Shown piece by piece: positions 33,745 to 45,010 of a stretch of 64,000 nucleotides of DNA. The notes under the pieces are model-generated. The model saw only the letters and a list, made by a program, of their open reading frames with translations, was not told where the DNA came from and did not search any database. The stretch is from assembly GCA_001414485.1 (NCBI GenBank), contig LLEY01000003.1, forward strand, positions 62,001-126,000, given 5' to 3'. This DNA is from Calycina herbarum. Taxonomy: Eukaryota > Ascomycota > Leotiomycetes > Helotiales > Pezizellaceae. The position numbers were made by a program, and so were the translations under genes. The stretch's first letter is position 1. The number at the start of each line of letters is the position of its first letter.

Positions 33745-34681
33745 GTGCTGAATGGAGGCATTTCATGGATGATGGGGAATGGAATAGAATGGAATGGACG
33801 ATAGACGGCAGGAAACGAATGGCTTCGAATTCTACCCAAGGACCGCTAAGGATGTGGAGGCCATTTGTTGTTGTATTTGCACATAATCCTGCAACACCCT
33901 TTTCCTTTGTAACTGTACATCAGAAACCAATAAACAGCATAATGGTGGATTAGATTCATGGTTCCATTATGGATTTTCAAAATTGGAGATTGAAGTGTAC
34001 GATATTGGAGCGTTTTTGTCACTGATATATTTCCGTAGCTTCTGTTTGTCTTCTTTGGATAATAAATCACGCATGGCCAGAATCAGTTTACTTGGTCGGG
34101 TACTTGGTATGCTGTGTCTTTCGACTCGGCCCAACCAGTGCCTAGGTAAATGTTTTCCATTCCAGAACAAATTCAATTCTCTATCAACAACTTTCAGTAG
34201 AGAATTGGCAAATATAACATCATGGTAAGCACTATCTCCACTGACCAATGTTCAGAACTCCATCCTTGCATTAGAGGCATTCTGCGGCATTGGAATCCTT
34301 GCAAGTAGTCACCACCCCGCACTCTTTTCCCCTCAACTACCCAAACTGGGCAAGAAGTACATACACATCAACTTGAACTACTTTCAAGTGGGAGGTAACG
34401 TCGCTCCATCATTGCAGCTGCTCGGAAGTACTTGCAGACTTGGTGACATCATGTAACCCACGGCATGCAAGAACTGCCGCTTTTCTTCAGACCGGACCGG
34501 GAGGAGAAGGCCTGCGGGGTTTGCATCTGCATCTAAAGACATACCTTGCAATTGATTTGCGATTTCCAATTCCCTTTTCTGGTATGGTGTGTATATTTTC
34601 ATTTCACATAAATCAAGCTGCTCCTGCATGAAGTTGAATGATCTCGATCTTTCCCCTCTTTTCATATTTCTTGCTCCTACA
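33745..34681. other. Intergenic region before beta-mannosidase A
   Basis: Contains the subunit g 3' end and the mndA promoter. Frames of 80-120 codons on both strands (for example 33967-34248 reverse) have no recognisable motif or splice partner and overlap one another. I see no RNA gene. No XlnR-type ggctaa box was found in the 400 bp before mndA. Confidence 0.5.
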
Positions 34682-37620
34682 ATGAAGGTACTAAACTATC
34701 TCCAAATTTCGACTCTGGCTTGTTTGTGTATAACAACAACATCCGCAAAGAAAGTCATTGATCTGAGCACATCGAAATGGACCGTCTCAAGTCCTGCGTA
34801 CAATATTTCTGTGCCTGGAAGCGTACCCTCTCAGGTACATCTTGATCTTTACCGCGAAGGTGTGATTCCAGATCCTTATTATGGACTGGGAGATTTTGAG
34901 TTGAGATGGGTGACTTATACGAATTGGACATATGAGACTACATTATCGGGACTGTGAGTTATAAAACTCTCTCTGTTATTTCACTAATTCGAGTTGTACA
35001 ACTACTAACACAACACAGGGATAAAGACGTACCAACCTATCTGCTCTTCAATGGCCTGGACACCTTCACATCTATCATCCTATGCGGTCAACACATCGCA
35101 TCAACAAACAACCAATTCCGCCAATACCACTTCGACGTCTCCCAAATCCTCTCTACCTGTTCTGGACCACCGAGTTTAAGCATCAACTTCGGCTCCGCAA
35201 TAAACATCTCCCAAACCATCGCCGATGAACCCGGACAAGAAATCTGGCCCTGGACCGTAGAAGGCCTCTTCGAATTCCCGAACCGCCAATTCGTAAGGAA
35301 GGAACAGAGTGATTTCGGCTGGGATTGGGGTCCTGCTTTTGCTCCTGCGGGGATCTGGCAGCCCGCTTGGGTGGTGCAACTACCTAGGAGAGAGGTGCAT
35401 GTGAAGAATACGCTGTTAGATATTCATCGGGAGGGACAGTTGAATAATTTACCACCTGATCAGAGTAAGGATTGGGTTGTGGATGTTAGTCTTGATTTTC
35501 TTGGGGAACTCCCGAAGAATGCGAGTTTGGAAATTGAGATTTTGGATTTAAATAACGAGACGATGGCGAAAGGGGCTTTGCAAAATGTTTCACAAACGGA
35601 ATCGAAGATTGGTGGGAGTATGGTTGTTGATGGATATGCTTGTCAACTTTGGTGGCCGACGGGACTTGGTGCTCAGAATCTTTATCATTTTAAGATTATG
35701 GTTGTTGATGGGAAGAATACGTTGGCGAGTGTTACGAAGAGAAGTGGGTTTAGGACTATTGTTTTGAATATGACTCCTATTTCTGAGGATCAGATTGCGA
35801 GGGGGGTTGCTCCGGGGAATAATTGGCATTTTGAAATTAATGGACAGGAGTTTTATGCTAAGGGCTCAAACTTTGTAAGTAATTATTTTTCTTTCTCCTT
35901 TCCTTTTAATTTGAGGAAGATTTCTTTCCAATCTTCCTTTCTCGCCTTTTCTTTCATGCATACTAATTTGTCATAGATCCCCCCTGATGCATTTTGGCCT
36001 CGCGTAACGCAAACGAAGATGGAACAGCTTTTCCAAACAGTAGTAGATGGAAACCAAAATATGCTTCGAGTATGGGCTAGCGGTGCCTACACACCCGACT
36101 TCATCTACGATATTGCCGACGAAACTGGAGTTCTTCTTTGGAGCGAGTTCGAATTTGGAGATGCTCTCTATCCTGTCAGCCCAGAATTCCTGGAAAACGT
36201 CCGAGAAGAAGCAAACTACAATGTCCGAAGAGTAAACCACCATCCCTCCCTCGCCCTCTGGGCCGGCGGCAACGAACTCGAGAATCTGGAACTCCCAACT
36301 GCAGAGGCACTAGACCCCGGAAACGACAGGTACAAAAAAGAATACGAACAACTATTCCTTGATATCCTTCTCCCGGCAGTTTTCGGGAACACGAAATCGA
36401 TTTCTTACATCCCAAGTAGTACCACAAACGGCTATCTCACACTCGATTTCTCCCTCCCAATCCCCATGATCCAGCGGTACGAGAATAAAACTCCCGGGTC
36501 AATATACGGGGACACAGATCACTACAACTACCACTCAGAAGTAGCATTTAACCTCTCCACATATCCCGTCGGAAGGTTCGCAAATGAATTCGGGTTCCAT
36601 TCCATGCCTTCTCTCCAATCCTGGCGCCAGGCAATTCCGGAATCAGAACTCTATTTCAACAGCACCATGATAATGCTTCGGAACCACCATTACCCCGCCG
36701 GCGGCCCATTCACAGATAATTTCGCAAACTCCTCAAAGGGACAGGCAGAAATGACACTAGCTGTTCAACGTTATTACCCTTCCCCAACCCTGCTCGACCC
36801 TGTGGCGAATTTCTCCGCCTGGTGTCATACCACGCAGATTTTCCAGGCGGATTTTTATAGGTCCCAAATTGTGTATTATAGGAGGGGATCGGGATTACCG
36901 GAACGACAGTTGGGAAGTTTATACTGGCAGCTCGAGGATATATGGCAGGCTCCTACGTGGGCGGGTGTGGAATATGATGGGAGGTGGAAGGTTTTGCATT
37001 ATATCGCGAAGGATATTTATCAACCTGTTATTATTGCGACTTATTGGGATTACGAGACAGGGGATTTGAGTGCGTGGGTGACTTCGGATTTGTGGACACC
37101 TGCCAAAGGGAAGGCGACGCTTAGGTGGTGGGATTATAATGGGACGGCTGTTTCTGAACCGATAAATGTTGGGTTCGAAGTTGGGGGTTTGAATAGTACG
37201 AAAGTATTCCAGGGTAACACCAACACCATCCCCTATAACCTCACAACCTCATTTCTTAAACTGAATATCTCGGCTTTTGGTTCTCTTCCAAACACCCCGA
37301 GAAATCAAACGAAGGAGTTCAAACACGAATATATCTTCCACGATCTCTCACTCGTCGATGTCACACTTCAAGACCCGGGTTTGGAATTGGGGTATGATGG
37401 GGAGAGTGGGAATTTCTCTGTGAAGGCTACGAAAGCAGTTGCTGCTTGGGTGTGGCTTGATGTTCCCGAAGGGACTCTGGCGCATTTTGACAGTAATGGG
37501 TTTTGGCTTTTCAAGGGGGAGGAGAGGAGGGTGGGGGTTAGGGCTGTGAGTGCGATGGAGGGCTGGGAGGGGGAGGTGAGGGTTAGGAGCTTGTGGGATA
37601 ATTATGGGGCTGGGGGATGA
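34682..37620 (+). CDS. mndA: Secreted beta-mannosidase A, glycoside hydrolase family 2
   Basis: Three exons (34682-34953, 35019-35874, 35977-37620) give 923 residues. The enzyme removes terminal beta-1,4-mannose from mannan and galactomannan oligosaccharides outside the cell. The signal peptide [22 protein letters not shown] ends before KKVIDLS. GH2 order follows: a sugar-binding jelly-roll domain ([20 protein letters not shown] at about residue 50; [15 protein letters not shown] at about 200), an immunoglobulin-like domain, then the TIM barrel. The barrel's acid/base Glu is in GGNELENLE (about residue 476) and the nucleophile Glu in [10 protein letters not shown] (about residue 580). Many Asn-X-Ser/Thr sites fit secretion. 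The second intron is long for this window (102 bp), with a T-rich tract and branch tactaat. Length matches fungal MndA (about 920-940). Nothing is broken. Confidence 0.93.
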
Positions 37621-38397
37621 GATGTTGAGGAGTTGAGAGATTGAGAGATTATGGGGAATTTGAAATGGGATTTGATAGGTTGGTGAGAGGAAAGACTGAG
37701 ACGAGTGGGAAAGAAGAAAGTGGGGTAATTGTAATGGTAATATTATTTGGGTTAGAGTGTTTTAACAAGAGAATGCAGTATTTAACAGTTTACTAATTAG
37801 TTTGTGTATCCTTCGAAAACAGCATAAAACAACACCTCATTGCAAATGAGGCTGTGATATGGTATGTCGAAGTTCGTGGGTAAGGAAGCAGAATATTTGC
37901 AAGGCGTGGGAAAGGGAAATGGTGAGCTAGTTCTGACTGTCACTGTCTCAAGAAATGTAGACTCCCTTGTACACAGATGGAACGCTCAGTATCTCAAATT
38001 GTTCTAAATGTTCAGAATAATTACTTTGAATGACCCTAAAAAGCTGGAACAACGAGAGCTGGGTAGGTAGGTGCAGACGTGATGTATTTACTGCCGCTTT
38101 TACTGTCCATCGCAAGCCACACCATGTATGTATTTTGGATTCAACCAATGGGCTAAAAACGCAAAAGCAGACGTTATGCGAGAAGATCTTGATCTCGTCC
38201 AACAAGGGGGATGAATAAGTTGATTTTGGCATCAACCAATAGTGTAGCTTAGAATAAGGCTGCGTTGCGTCGCCCATTTTCAACACCCACCTCCAACTTC
38301 AGTCTCCTTCTTGCCATCTTTCATTTACGATCCCACGTCCTCCACCTTTCAACCAAACTCTCAGATTCATTTAGTCACGATTGCAATCAAGCTCAAA
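37621..38397. other. Intergenic region with a promoter-type repeat
   Basis: Holds the mndA 3' end (G-rich, purine-rich on the plus strand) and the upstream region of the Clr5/ankyrin pseudogene, including the repeat annotated at 37996-38118. A CCAAT-like word next to ggctaa occurs at about 38143-38154 (caaccaatgggctaaa). No coding sequence recognised. Confidence 0.5.
37996..38118 (+). repeat. Diverged upstream repeat, copy 1
   Basis: Aligns with 41848-41961 in the same orientation. Shared blocks include aa(a/g)ttgttct, gg(a/g)acaacg, tagg(t/c)aggt and cttttaMtSYccatc(g/a)caag; there is one gap of about 11 bp. I estimate roughly 70% identity. It lies 280 bp before the Clr5/ankyrin start; the partner lies 200 bp before the orphan gene start. 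This suggests duplicated promoter DNA. Confidence 0.6.
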
Positions 38398-41300
38398 ATG
38401 CCGAAATGGGAAAGACACAACGACGAGGCTGAATGGTTGTCACACAAGAGGACCATTGAACAGCTATACATGACGGAGAAACGACCACTGAAAGGTCCGG
38501 ATGGTGTTGCGGAGACAATGAAAACCTTGTTCAACTTTGACAACCCGTACGTACACCATTGAACTTTGTTACAGTAATTCGGACTCGTCTAAAAATTGAT
38601 AGGGGGGGCCGATATGAGAGCCACTCCAAGAAATGAGGTTTTCGGAAGAATCAACGAGGCGAAGACTGGAAAATTGCTGGAATAAAATCGAGGGACGGAA
38701 ACGAGCTGGCAAAGAAAGCGAGGTGTTTCTTGAAGGAGAAAAAATACCACAGGAAAGGCTTCACAAGCGAACATATCATAACAGTTATGGTATGGAAATG
38801 CAACCTTACCTTCAACATCAAGGGGAGACGCCTCTAACCCCTCCGGGATTTACCATTACCACACCCGAAGCCCATGACGTAGAACTAGTTTCAGTCTCCA
38901 ACGTCAACCTTCCTTTCATGGAGTTCGAAGTTGTGATTGGGCTCAATAGTAAGTCTTCCTGTCCTGTCTGCTTGCTTATAAAAACTAAGATATTTCAATA
39001 GGAAACCATCCAGCACTCGAACTCCTTCCAAACGAATCCGATATGATGCAAACCGATGTTTATCGGAACCTTGCACACAAATACTTCACGAATATCGTTC
39101 CACGACTCCAATCATTATTCCCTTGCACTTGCCTGGGAATATACCCCCTCATATCCACGCCGATGGGTATTCCCTTAGAGATATTCCAACAGGCGCACCT
39201 CAAACTTCTCTGTCTCTCTGTTCCCAACAACTTCGCCGGGATCTTAGGGTTACCAGCGCAAGAAATTCTTAAATTTGTGCGTGATAGAGTCAACCTTCCT
39301 AAGTTGATGACACTGGCTTCTGGTCCAACTCTCCAAGCTCTTGCAGAAAAATTGCTTCGCTGTGCAGTCGATAGCGGGGATACTGAGGTTGCAGACTACC
39401 TTCTTAAAAACAGACAAGTCAATGTCAACGAAGAGATATTTGTTGACAATGGCAGGTGATTCACCCCTGTGGAGCGATCTTCTTGGAGGCAGGATGTCAG
39501 CATGACGCGTCTCCTAGTTACTATCTACAACGCAGATGTCAACAAAACGTGCAAGGGTTGGTTGGTTGGTGGCGCTCTAAATCATGCACTTGAATCCAGT
39601 GCTGAGTGGCCACAACACAAGCGAGTTGAACTTGTTCAACTCCTTGTTAGATCTGGTGCTAAATTCACAAAGGCATGGTATTTAATGGAAAAAGAGATGC
39701 TGAGACTGCTGAGGTTGCTTTGTTTCTCATCTGGGAAGGTGCCGAAGTTCATCGTAAGGAATGGATAGCTGGGGGAACATTCCTTGATGCTGCGCTGAGG
39801 TTGGGAGTTGAAGGGGCCACGAGTGGTTTTCGCCTTCTTCGAGAACTGAAATTCGACTTCAACCTTATTCATGGCCATAGAGATATGAATACTTTGCTAG
39901 ATGCTGCGGCGCAAAAAGGATACTCCGATCTTGTCAATCTGGCACGAAGTGAGGGGGCATTGTTCACGGAGAACTCTCTCATCTACGCCATCCAAAGTGA
40001 AAACATGGATTTAGCGAGGTACGTAATACAAGAAGGAGGCAGCCTTCAAGTTGAGAGCAATGAAATACCTAAAAAATCCAAGGGCAAAGGGCTTGGTGGT
40101 GGGCCTGTTCAATCACCGTTGTCGGCGGCAATTCGAAGCCAAAACACGGACATAGTCCAGTACCTTGAAGCCAGAGGAGCATTGAGCAATCTTCGAAGTG
40201 AATCACACTTCAACGCGGCAGTTTGTGCTTCAGCGGAAGTTGGCAACCTTGACGTCTTGCGAATATTAATCAAGAGAAATCTTGGCAAGTGCAAAATGAC
40301 CTTCGGCGCTGGTGTCAGGAGTGCACTTGAGGGGGGACAAGAGGAAGCGGCCTTGATGCTGGTTGAAGCAGGCGCATGGCCAATGGAAGTTCGCCTCCTA
40401 GGTACTGCATTGTCGAAAAATATGAAGCGGCTTTTTTACAGGCTCCTGGATAGCAATGTAAGACCCAGTACAGGACGTAGAGATGTATCATTAACAGTAA
40501 CGGGATACCGACCAGAAGAACCCCTTCTGGTTGCTATTGAGCTAGGTAATATCGAAGTCATGAAGGATCTGATATTTGCGGGGGCTTTGCAAACTATTCC
40601 CGGGCGCCACGAAACAACATGCCAAAACCCACTTTGCCTTGCAGCTACGAAAAAGGACCCGCGGATTGTGCGGAAACCAGAGTGTCAAGAATAACACAAT
40701 TGGGATCGACTTTTAAATCAAGAAGCTTCTTCACAATCGTTAACCTGGAGTTTTGGATTGCCACTGACAAAGGGGTCCTCCACCCATCTTGTGGTACATA
40801 ATAAGAACGATCGAAGTATGGATTGGCTCGAAGTAGAACATCTTGTAACGCGTCATTTCTTTCTTCAGTGGCTTTAGCGATAGCCATACACCCATAGCCT
40901 TTCATTCCATGACGATATCTCTCAATGAATGCTTGCAGAAGAATATCAAGCATGCCAGCTTCTTCCGAAGCTGCGTGTAGGAGAGCATCTTCATCGCAAG
41001 GACCTACTCCTTCTTCAAGTAGATTTCTCACCATCTCGATGTTTCCGCATTTTGCTGCGGCTAAGAGAGCAGTCCCTTGATGGGGAAAATTGAAATGGAT
41101 AGCTCTGTGATCTAAAAGAAGCACGCCATAGTGCTCCTATAAGACAGACACCACTCCTACTAGCCACCTGGCTGGAGGACTATCCGATGGTTCAACTACT
41201 GATTGACAATGGAGCCCTTGCAGCCAAACTCGGAATTACTCGGACGCCTCTTCAGATGGCAGCACAAGTTGGTAATCTGTCCTTATGCCAACTTTTGCTC

Positions 41301-41663
41301 AGAAACGGCGCTCAAGTAAATGGCGAACCTTGTTATGATGAAGGAGCCACAGCCATTCAGCTAGCTGCAATTAGAGGGTATATCGGTATCGTTGAAGAAC
41401 TGCTAAAATGGGGAGGTGATTTGAATGCACCACCTGCACAGAGAAAAGGCAGAACCGCGATTGATGGGGCAGTTGAACATGGCCATCTTGATATGGTGAA
41501 ATTTCTCTTGGATATCGGGGCTAGAATGGAGAGACCAGGTCGTCCGGAATTTGAAAAGGCATTGAAACGAGGCGAGAAGAATGGACATCGGGCGGTATGC
41601 GGAATGGTTAGGGAGTATTTTAGTGAAGGCGATCGCTTTTTGTCTCGGACTGGATTGCAGTAA
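38398..41663 (+). pseudogene. Clr5-domain ankyrin-repeat gene, broken by stops, frameshifts and an internal inversion
   Basis: The N-terminus reads as a fungal Clr5 domain: PKWERHNDEAEWLSHKRTIE in exon 1 (38398-38546), then after a 56-bp intron RYESHSKK followed by GFRKNQRGEDWK. Between the two is TGA (38634-38636) where the family has Trp. A 1-base loss near 38660-38695 then shifts the frame to GKESEVFLEGEKIP. A second intron (38949-39001) leads to a helical middle part. TGA interrupts again at 39457-39459, and another 1-base shift falls near 39670. Ankyrin repeats run to about 40657. There the frame jumps to the minus strand: 40658-41134 is an inverted piece coding ankyrin text (GTALLAAAKCGNIEMVRNLL). 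The plus strand resumes (TPLLLATWLEDYPMVQLLID) to the stop at 41663. Ankyrin repeats bind proteins; the Clr5 domain is of unknown role. Two TGAs, two shifts and the inversion make it a pseudogene unless the assembly is wrong. Confidence 0.85.
40658..41134 (-). other. 477-bp inverted segment inside the ankyrin domain
   Basis: The minus strand holds a 150-codon ankyrin frame with no start context. Both ends join in frame to the plus-strand text if the piece is turned round: ...AATKK joins EHYGVLLLDHRAI on the left, and ...VSAQSAG joins PIRQTPLLLATW on the right. The length is exactly 159 codons. The breakpoints carry a 4-bp inverted match, agga at 40654-40657 and tcct at 41135-41138. Confidence 0.85.
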
Positions 41664-42160
41664 GAAAGGGGTTTATCTTTCCTTTTGTAAATGTGTATGA
41701 GGAGTTGCAAAGCTGATCAAACTCTTGATTTTCGTTTAGCGGATGTTCGTTCAAGGAGTTCCGTGTAGACAAATAACATCAGTAAGTAAATGACCCGTGG
41801 ACTGCAAGAACTTTACGAGTGTCTCCAAACACCTAGAATCATGGCCTAAGTTGTTCTGAGTGTTTAGGATATTTTAAATGAATTAATCTGGAAAGTTGGG
41901 ACAACGTAGGCAGGTACGAACTGAAGCATTTACTCACACTTTTAATCTCCATCACAAGGCCTGTCTAATATAAGTTAAAAGTCCAACAGAACACAAACTT
42001 GTCAGTTCCCTATCTTGTCATATTTTTGACACATTTTTCCAATTTTTTCAAACTGAGTTGTAGACTGCTCTCCAAGGGTCGATAATCCCGGTCCATTTTG
42101 AACTAGCCTATCTCAAAACTAACCAACCTCTAAATGACGCCATTAAAATAGCAAGAAGAA
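41664..42160. other. Intergenic region before the orphan gene
   Basis: Contains the second copy of the upstream repeat (41848-41961) and a T-rich leader with a run around 42020-42050. No gene seen. Confidence 0.5.
41848..41961 (+). repeat. Diverged upstream repeat, copy 2
   Basis: Partner of 37996-38118. It carries the same order of blocks, ending cttttaatctccatcacaag. Similarity fades on both sides, though a weak match may continue leftwards to about 41800. Confidence 0.6.
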
Positions 42161-45010
42161 ATGTTCTCCAGCACCAGTTCATTAAAGAAGTCTTATTTCT
42201 TTTCTTCTATAAGTTGTTACAGCTTCGACGAAAATCGGCCCCTTATCGTTGAATACTCCGAAGATTACCCGATATCACGACTCTTCATCCATTTGTATTT
42301 CTCCAACACCTCGACATCAAGAACCAAAGCTCTTGACAACATTCGTGCCACCTGCCTCGCGACCGCTCGCGGCTCTATTACCCCCTCCCTCAACAAAAAC
42401 GATGCCATGACCCTCATCACCCATGGGGCAAAACTACGAATATACCTTCGATGCGCCCACCCCTCCCCCTTCAACACCCAAACTCGCGCAGTCCATCTCA
42501 ATTACTCTGCGAACACAGAAGTACACGGCAGCAATCACAAAATCAAAGACTACTCGCCATTCACGAAATATGCGGATCCAAAAGAGGTTGAACTCGGCCT
42601 CTGGTCCAAGAGGACGGGTCTCCGCCGATTGTCTCTTGCAGATGTATTAGAGAAACACTTGGGACCGGGCAAACTTCTTGTGCCACATGCGGAGCTCGAG
42701 GACGGGAAGTTAAAATTCGGAACCGATGGATTGAGCTATTACACTGTCGAGAACCTGAAAACGGACTTCAAGTATGGCTTCAATCACAGCAAGAGAGGCA
42801 AAGGGGTGAAAGAAGTACAATTGAATCACGATGTTCCAGGACCTCACCTCTTGCATACCATGTCAAAGGCGTGGCAATGGATAGATACCCAAGTCAAAGT
42901 GGAATTTCATACAAGGACGAAATATAAATTTGACAAGGAGAAGCGTCAAGATTTTGTGGAGGCCATCAACAAACACGATTTTCTGCATCTTCGAGCAGAC
43001 GTTTTATTGAGTGCGTTACCTAGGACCTCGGCCAATATCATACCCCCTTGGACCGATTGGCGCAAGCGCATCTGCTGGGTGGCCTTTAAAACAAATCTAG
43101 ATGACAATGACAAAGTTAGAAAGTTGGTTCACAAGGAGCAACAAAGGCTGAAGCGTCAAGTAAAAATACAAAATGGGCTTGAGGAAAAGGGGCTGGGTCT
43201 TCCGCTAGAAGATGAGAGAAAAAGTATGAAGGACGAGATCAAAGCCAAGGGAGACTTTGGAGCTTTCATGCGACAACGAGAAGCCATGTTTGATCGAATC
43301 GACGAGGAATTTTCACTCATATGCCCGATAGTCAGACGCCTAGCACCCCCCTACGCACCGGCAGATCAACTTCTGTATTTAGCACGCAACATAGCCTGGA
43401 AACTCCCGCGTATCAAGAAACTTTTCAACAAGAGTCCAGCCGTCTACCAAAAGATACGGGCTACAATGAAAATCGACGAGTCAAAGGAAGAAGTGCAAGC
43501 TAGAATTAAGAGACTGCTTGACAAAGGTGTAAAAGATCCTGAGCTTCCTGTGCCTTCAACTAATTCTCGACCTTTCGGAGCTCCATTCACGCACCCGTTC
43601 CTTCTGGGCACAAAGAAGTTCAACCCCAAAGATGAATGCTGTTTCCGATGTGGGAAGGTGCCTTGTGGCAAGGACCATATGAAGTCCTGCTATGCCCCAC
43701 CTTCCGAATGGCTTCCGAAGTGGGAGTCTGTAATTCTACGGGATTGGATAGTAGCGCAGAGGGGGCTATCCGATCGTGTGGATCAAGATGAGTTACACCA
43801 ACATCATGTTTCTCAACCCGGAAGCAACAATACTTTTGAGCCAGGTGAAGACCAAGCTGGAGCTCCAATACCTGCGCATTATGAGGACAAAGAATTGCAA
43901 AACAATGTTCTCACAGAAGCTTCTCCAAAAGCTAATGCCGAGGACTGGCGCAAAAATGATGGTACAATCGATCTCGGTGCCTTTAGGGATAGTCTTGAAC
44001 AAGATTTATCACTTGGTAACCATAAAGTTGTGCGGCGATTGGGCTCCAAAGACCACCCTAATCAAACTACCTCTCCCTTCAGAAGAGTAAAATTGAAGGA
44101 TTCTGAAACAGAGTCCTCGTCAAATGAAAGTATCAATGGGGAGGCTTGTCAATCTCCTCCTCCAAGGGATCCCGATGTTAAGACTTTTCGAGAGGAGCTT
44201 TCGTCAAATCGAAGTCAGAATCTTGAGACAACATCTTCTAAAGAAGATGAACACGTGCTACCCTTCATCAGAAAACAGGCAGCTTTCAATCCCGCCGCAT
44301 TTACAAATCCGAAGGCTGGTATCGCCCGCGCAGTCTTTGTAGAACAGGGCTCATTTGTCGATTTATCAAACGCACCAAAGCCCAAGAACAGAGGCCCTTT
44401 TCAAAACTTTAATTTCGCCGGTAATGGTGAGGGAGAAGCTGGAGTCGGCAAAAAAAATCCCCCAAATGGGAACGGAGGGCCAGAAAATTCCGTCCTCGAC
44501 CCCATTCAAAAAGAAGAATTGCATCATTTGAAATGGCAAGAAACATTTGTTCATAGAGAAAGGATCCAGGAGGAAACGCGGAAGGCTAAACTCTGGGAGG
44601 ATAGATTGGTCGCTATGCAGAAAGAAAATGCGCTTCTGAAAGAACAGCTCAGAGAGAGGCAGGAAGTCTGGTCTATTCCCTCTCAAGACGTGGAAGACGC
44701 TTTGCCGTGTCTCATGGCCTCGCGCCAGGCAGATAACACTCGCCATGAAAATCCTGGATCGTCTGAGAACTCTCATGATTCCACACAATCGGAGATGGGC
44801 GAACCAAGAACTGTTGGGGCAATGACAGTCGAGGTACTGCGTGAGCGAATCGAGGCAAAACGAGCGCAAAACGACAAGGTCAGGAGGCAGAGCAATTCAG
44901 TTACCAGGAGTCTTGTTAGAACGCATGGTGGTCTTCCCGGTCCTTCATTTACTGGTGTGGGTACTATTAGGAAGAGGAATTATAAAGTTTGGGGCCGTGG
45001 CGTACATTGA
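42161..45010 (+). CDS. Orphan 949-residue protein with a Cys/His knuckle and a coiled coil
   Basis: I do not recognise this protein. It is one continuous exon. The well-formed part starts around residue 130 (DYSPFTKYADPKEVELGLWS). Residues 250-420 are charged and helical (KEQQRLKRQVKIQ, KSMKDEIKAKGDFGAFMRQR). At about residue 487 is a Cys/His cluster CCFRCGKVPCGKDHMKSC, a possible zinc-binding knuckle (CxxC-x8-H-x3-C) that differs from the retroviral type. Residues 540-780 are low-complexity, Ser/Asn/Glu-rich and probably disordered. A coiled coil follows at about 785-850 (EELHHLKWQETFVHRERIQE). The tail is basic (RKRNYKVWGRG), and no signal peptide or membrane helix is seen. The start is doubtful: the first 120 residues are unlike the rest, and another frame from 42423 (MGQNYEYTFDAPTPPPSTP) looks at least as good, so a frameshift or misplaced start is possible. 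A DNA- or RNA-linked role is speculation. Confidence 0.72.
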   Translation: MFSSTSSLKKSYFFSSISCYSFDENRPLIVEYSEDYPISRLFIHLYFSNTSTSRTKALDNIRATCLATARGSITPSLNKNDAMTLITHGAKLRIYLRCAHPSPFNTQTRAVHLNYSANTEVHGSNHKIKDYSPFTKYADPKEVELGLWSKRTGLRRLSLADVLEKHLGPGKLLVPHAELEDGKLKFGTDGLSYYTVENLKTDFKYGFNHSKRGKGVKEVQLNHDVPGPHLLHTMSKAWQWIDTQVKVEFHTRTKYKFDKEKRQDFVEAINKHDFLHLRADVLLSALPRTSANIIPPWTDWRKRICWVAFKTNLDDNDKVRKLVHKEQQRLKRQVKIQNGLEEKGLGLPLEDERKSMKDEIKAKGDFGAFMRQREAMFDRIDEEFSLICPIVRRLAPPYAPADQLLYLARNIAWKLPRIKKLFNKSPAVYQKIRATMKIDESKEEVQARIKRLLDKGVKDPELPVPSTNSRPFGAPFTHPFLLGTKKFNPKDECCFRCGKVPCGKDHMKSCYAPPSEWLPKWESVILRDWIVAQRGLSDRVDQDELHQHHVSQPGSNNTFEPGEDQAGAPIPAHYEDKELQNNVLTEASPKANAEDWRKNDGTIDLGAFRDSLEQDLSLGNHKVVRRLGSKDHPNQTTSPFRRVKLKDSETESSSNESINGEACQSPPPRDPDVKTFREELSSNRSQNLETTSSKEDEHVLPFIRKQAAFNPAAFTNPKAGIARAVFVEQGSFVDLSNAPKPKNRGPFQNFNFAGNGEGEAGVGKKNPPNGNGGPENSVLDPIQKEELHHLKWQETFVHRERIQEETRKAKLWEDRLVAMQKENALLKEQLRERQEVWSIPSQDVEDALPCLMASRQADNTRHENPGSSENSHDSTQSEMGEPRTVGAMTVEVLRERIEAKRAQNDKVRRQSNSVTRSLVRTHGGLPGPSFTGVGTIRKRNYKVWGRGVH

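Noticed and set aside
34240..34681. Search for XlnR/AraR-type ggctaa boxes before mndA, ladA and xdhA
   Set aside because: No convincing copies by eye in the three promoters; the one seen near 38149 belongs to the pseudogene upstream region.
42265..42501. Reverse frame opposite the orphan gene start
   Set aside because: Shadow of the forward coding region, without motif.
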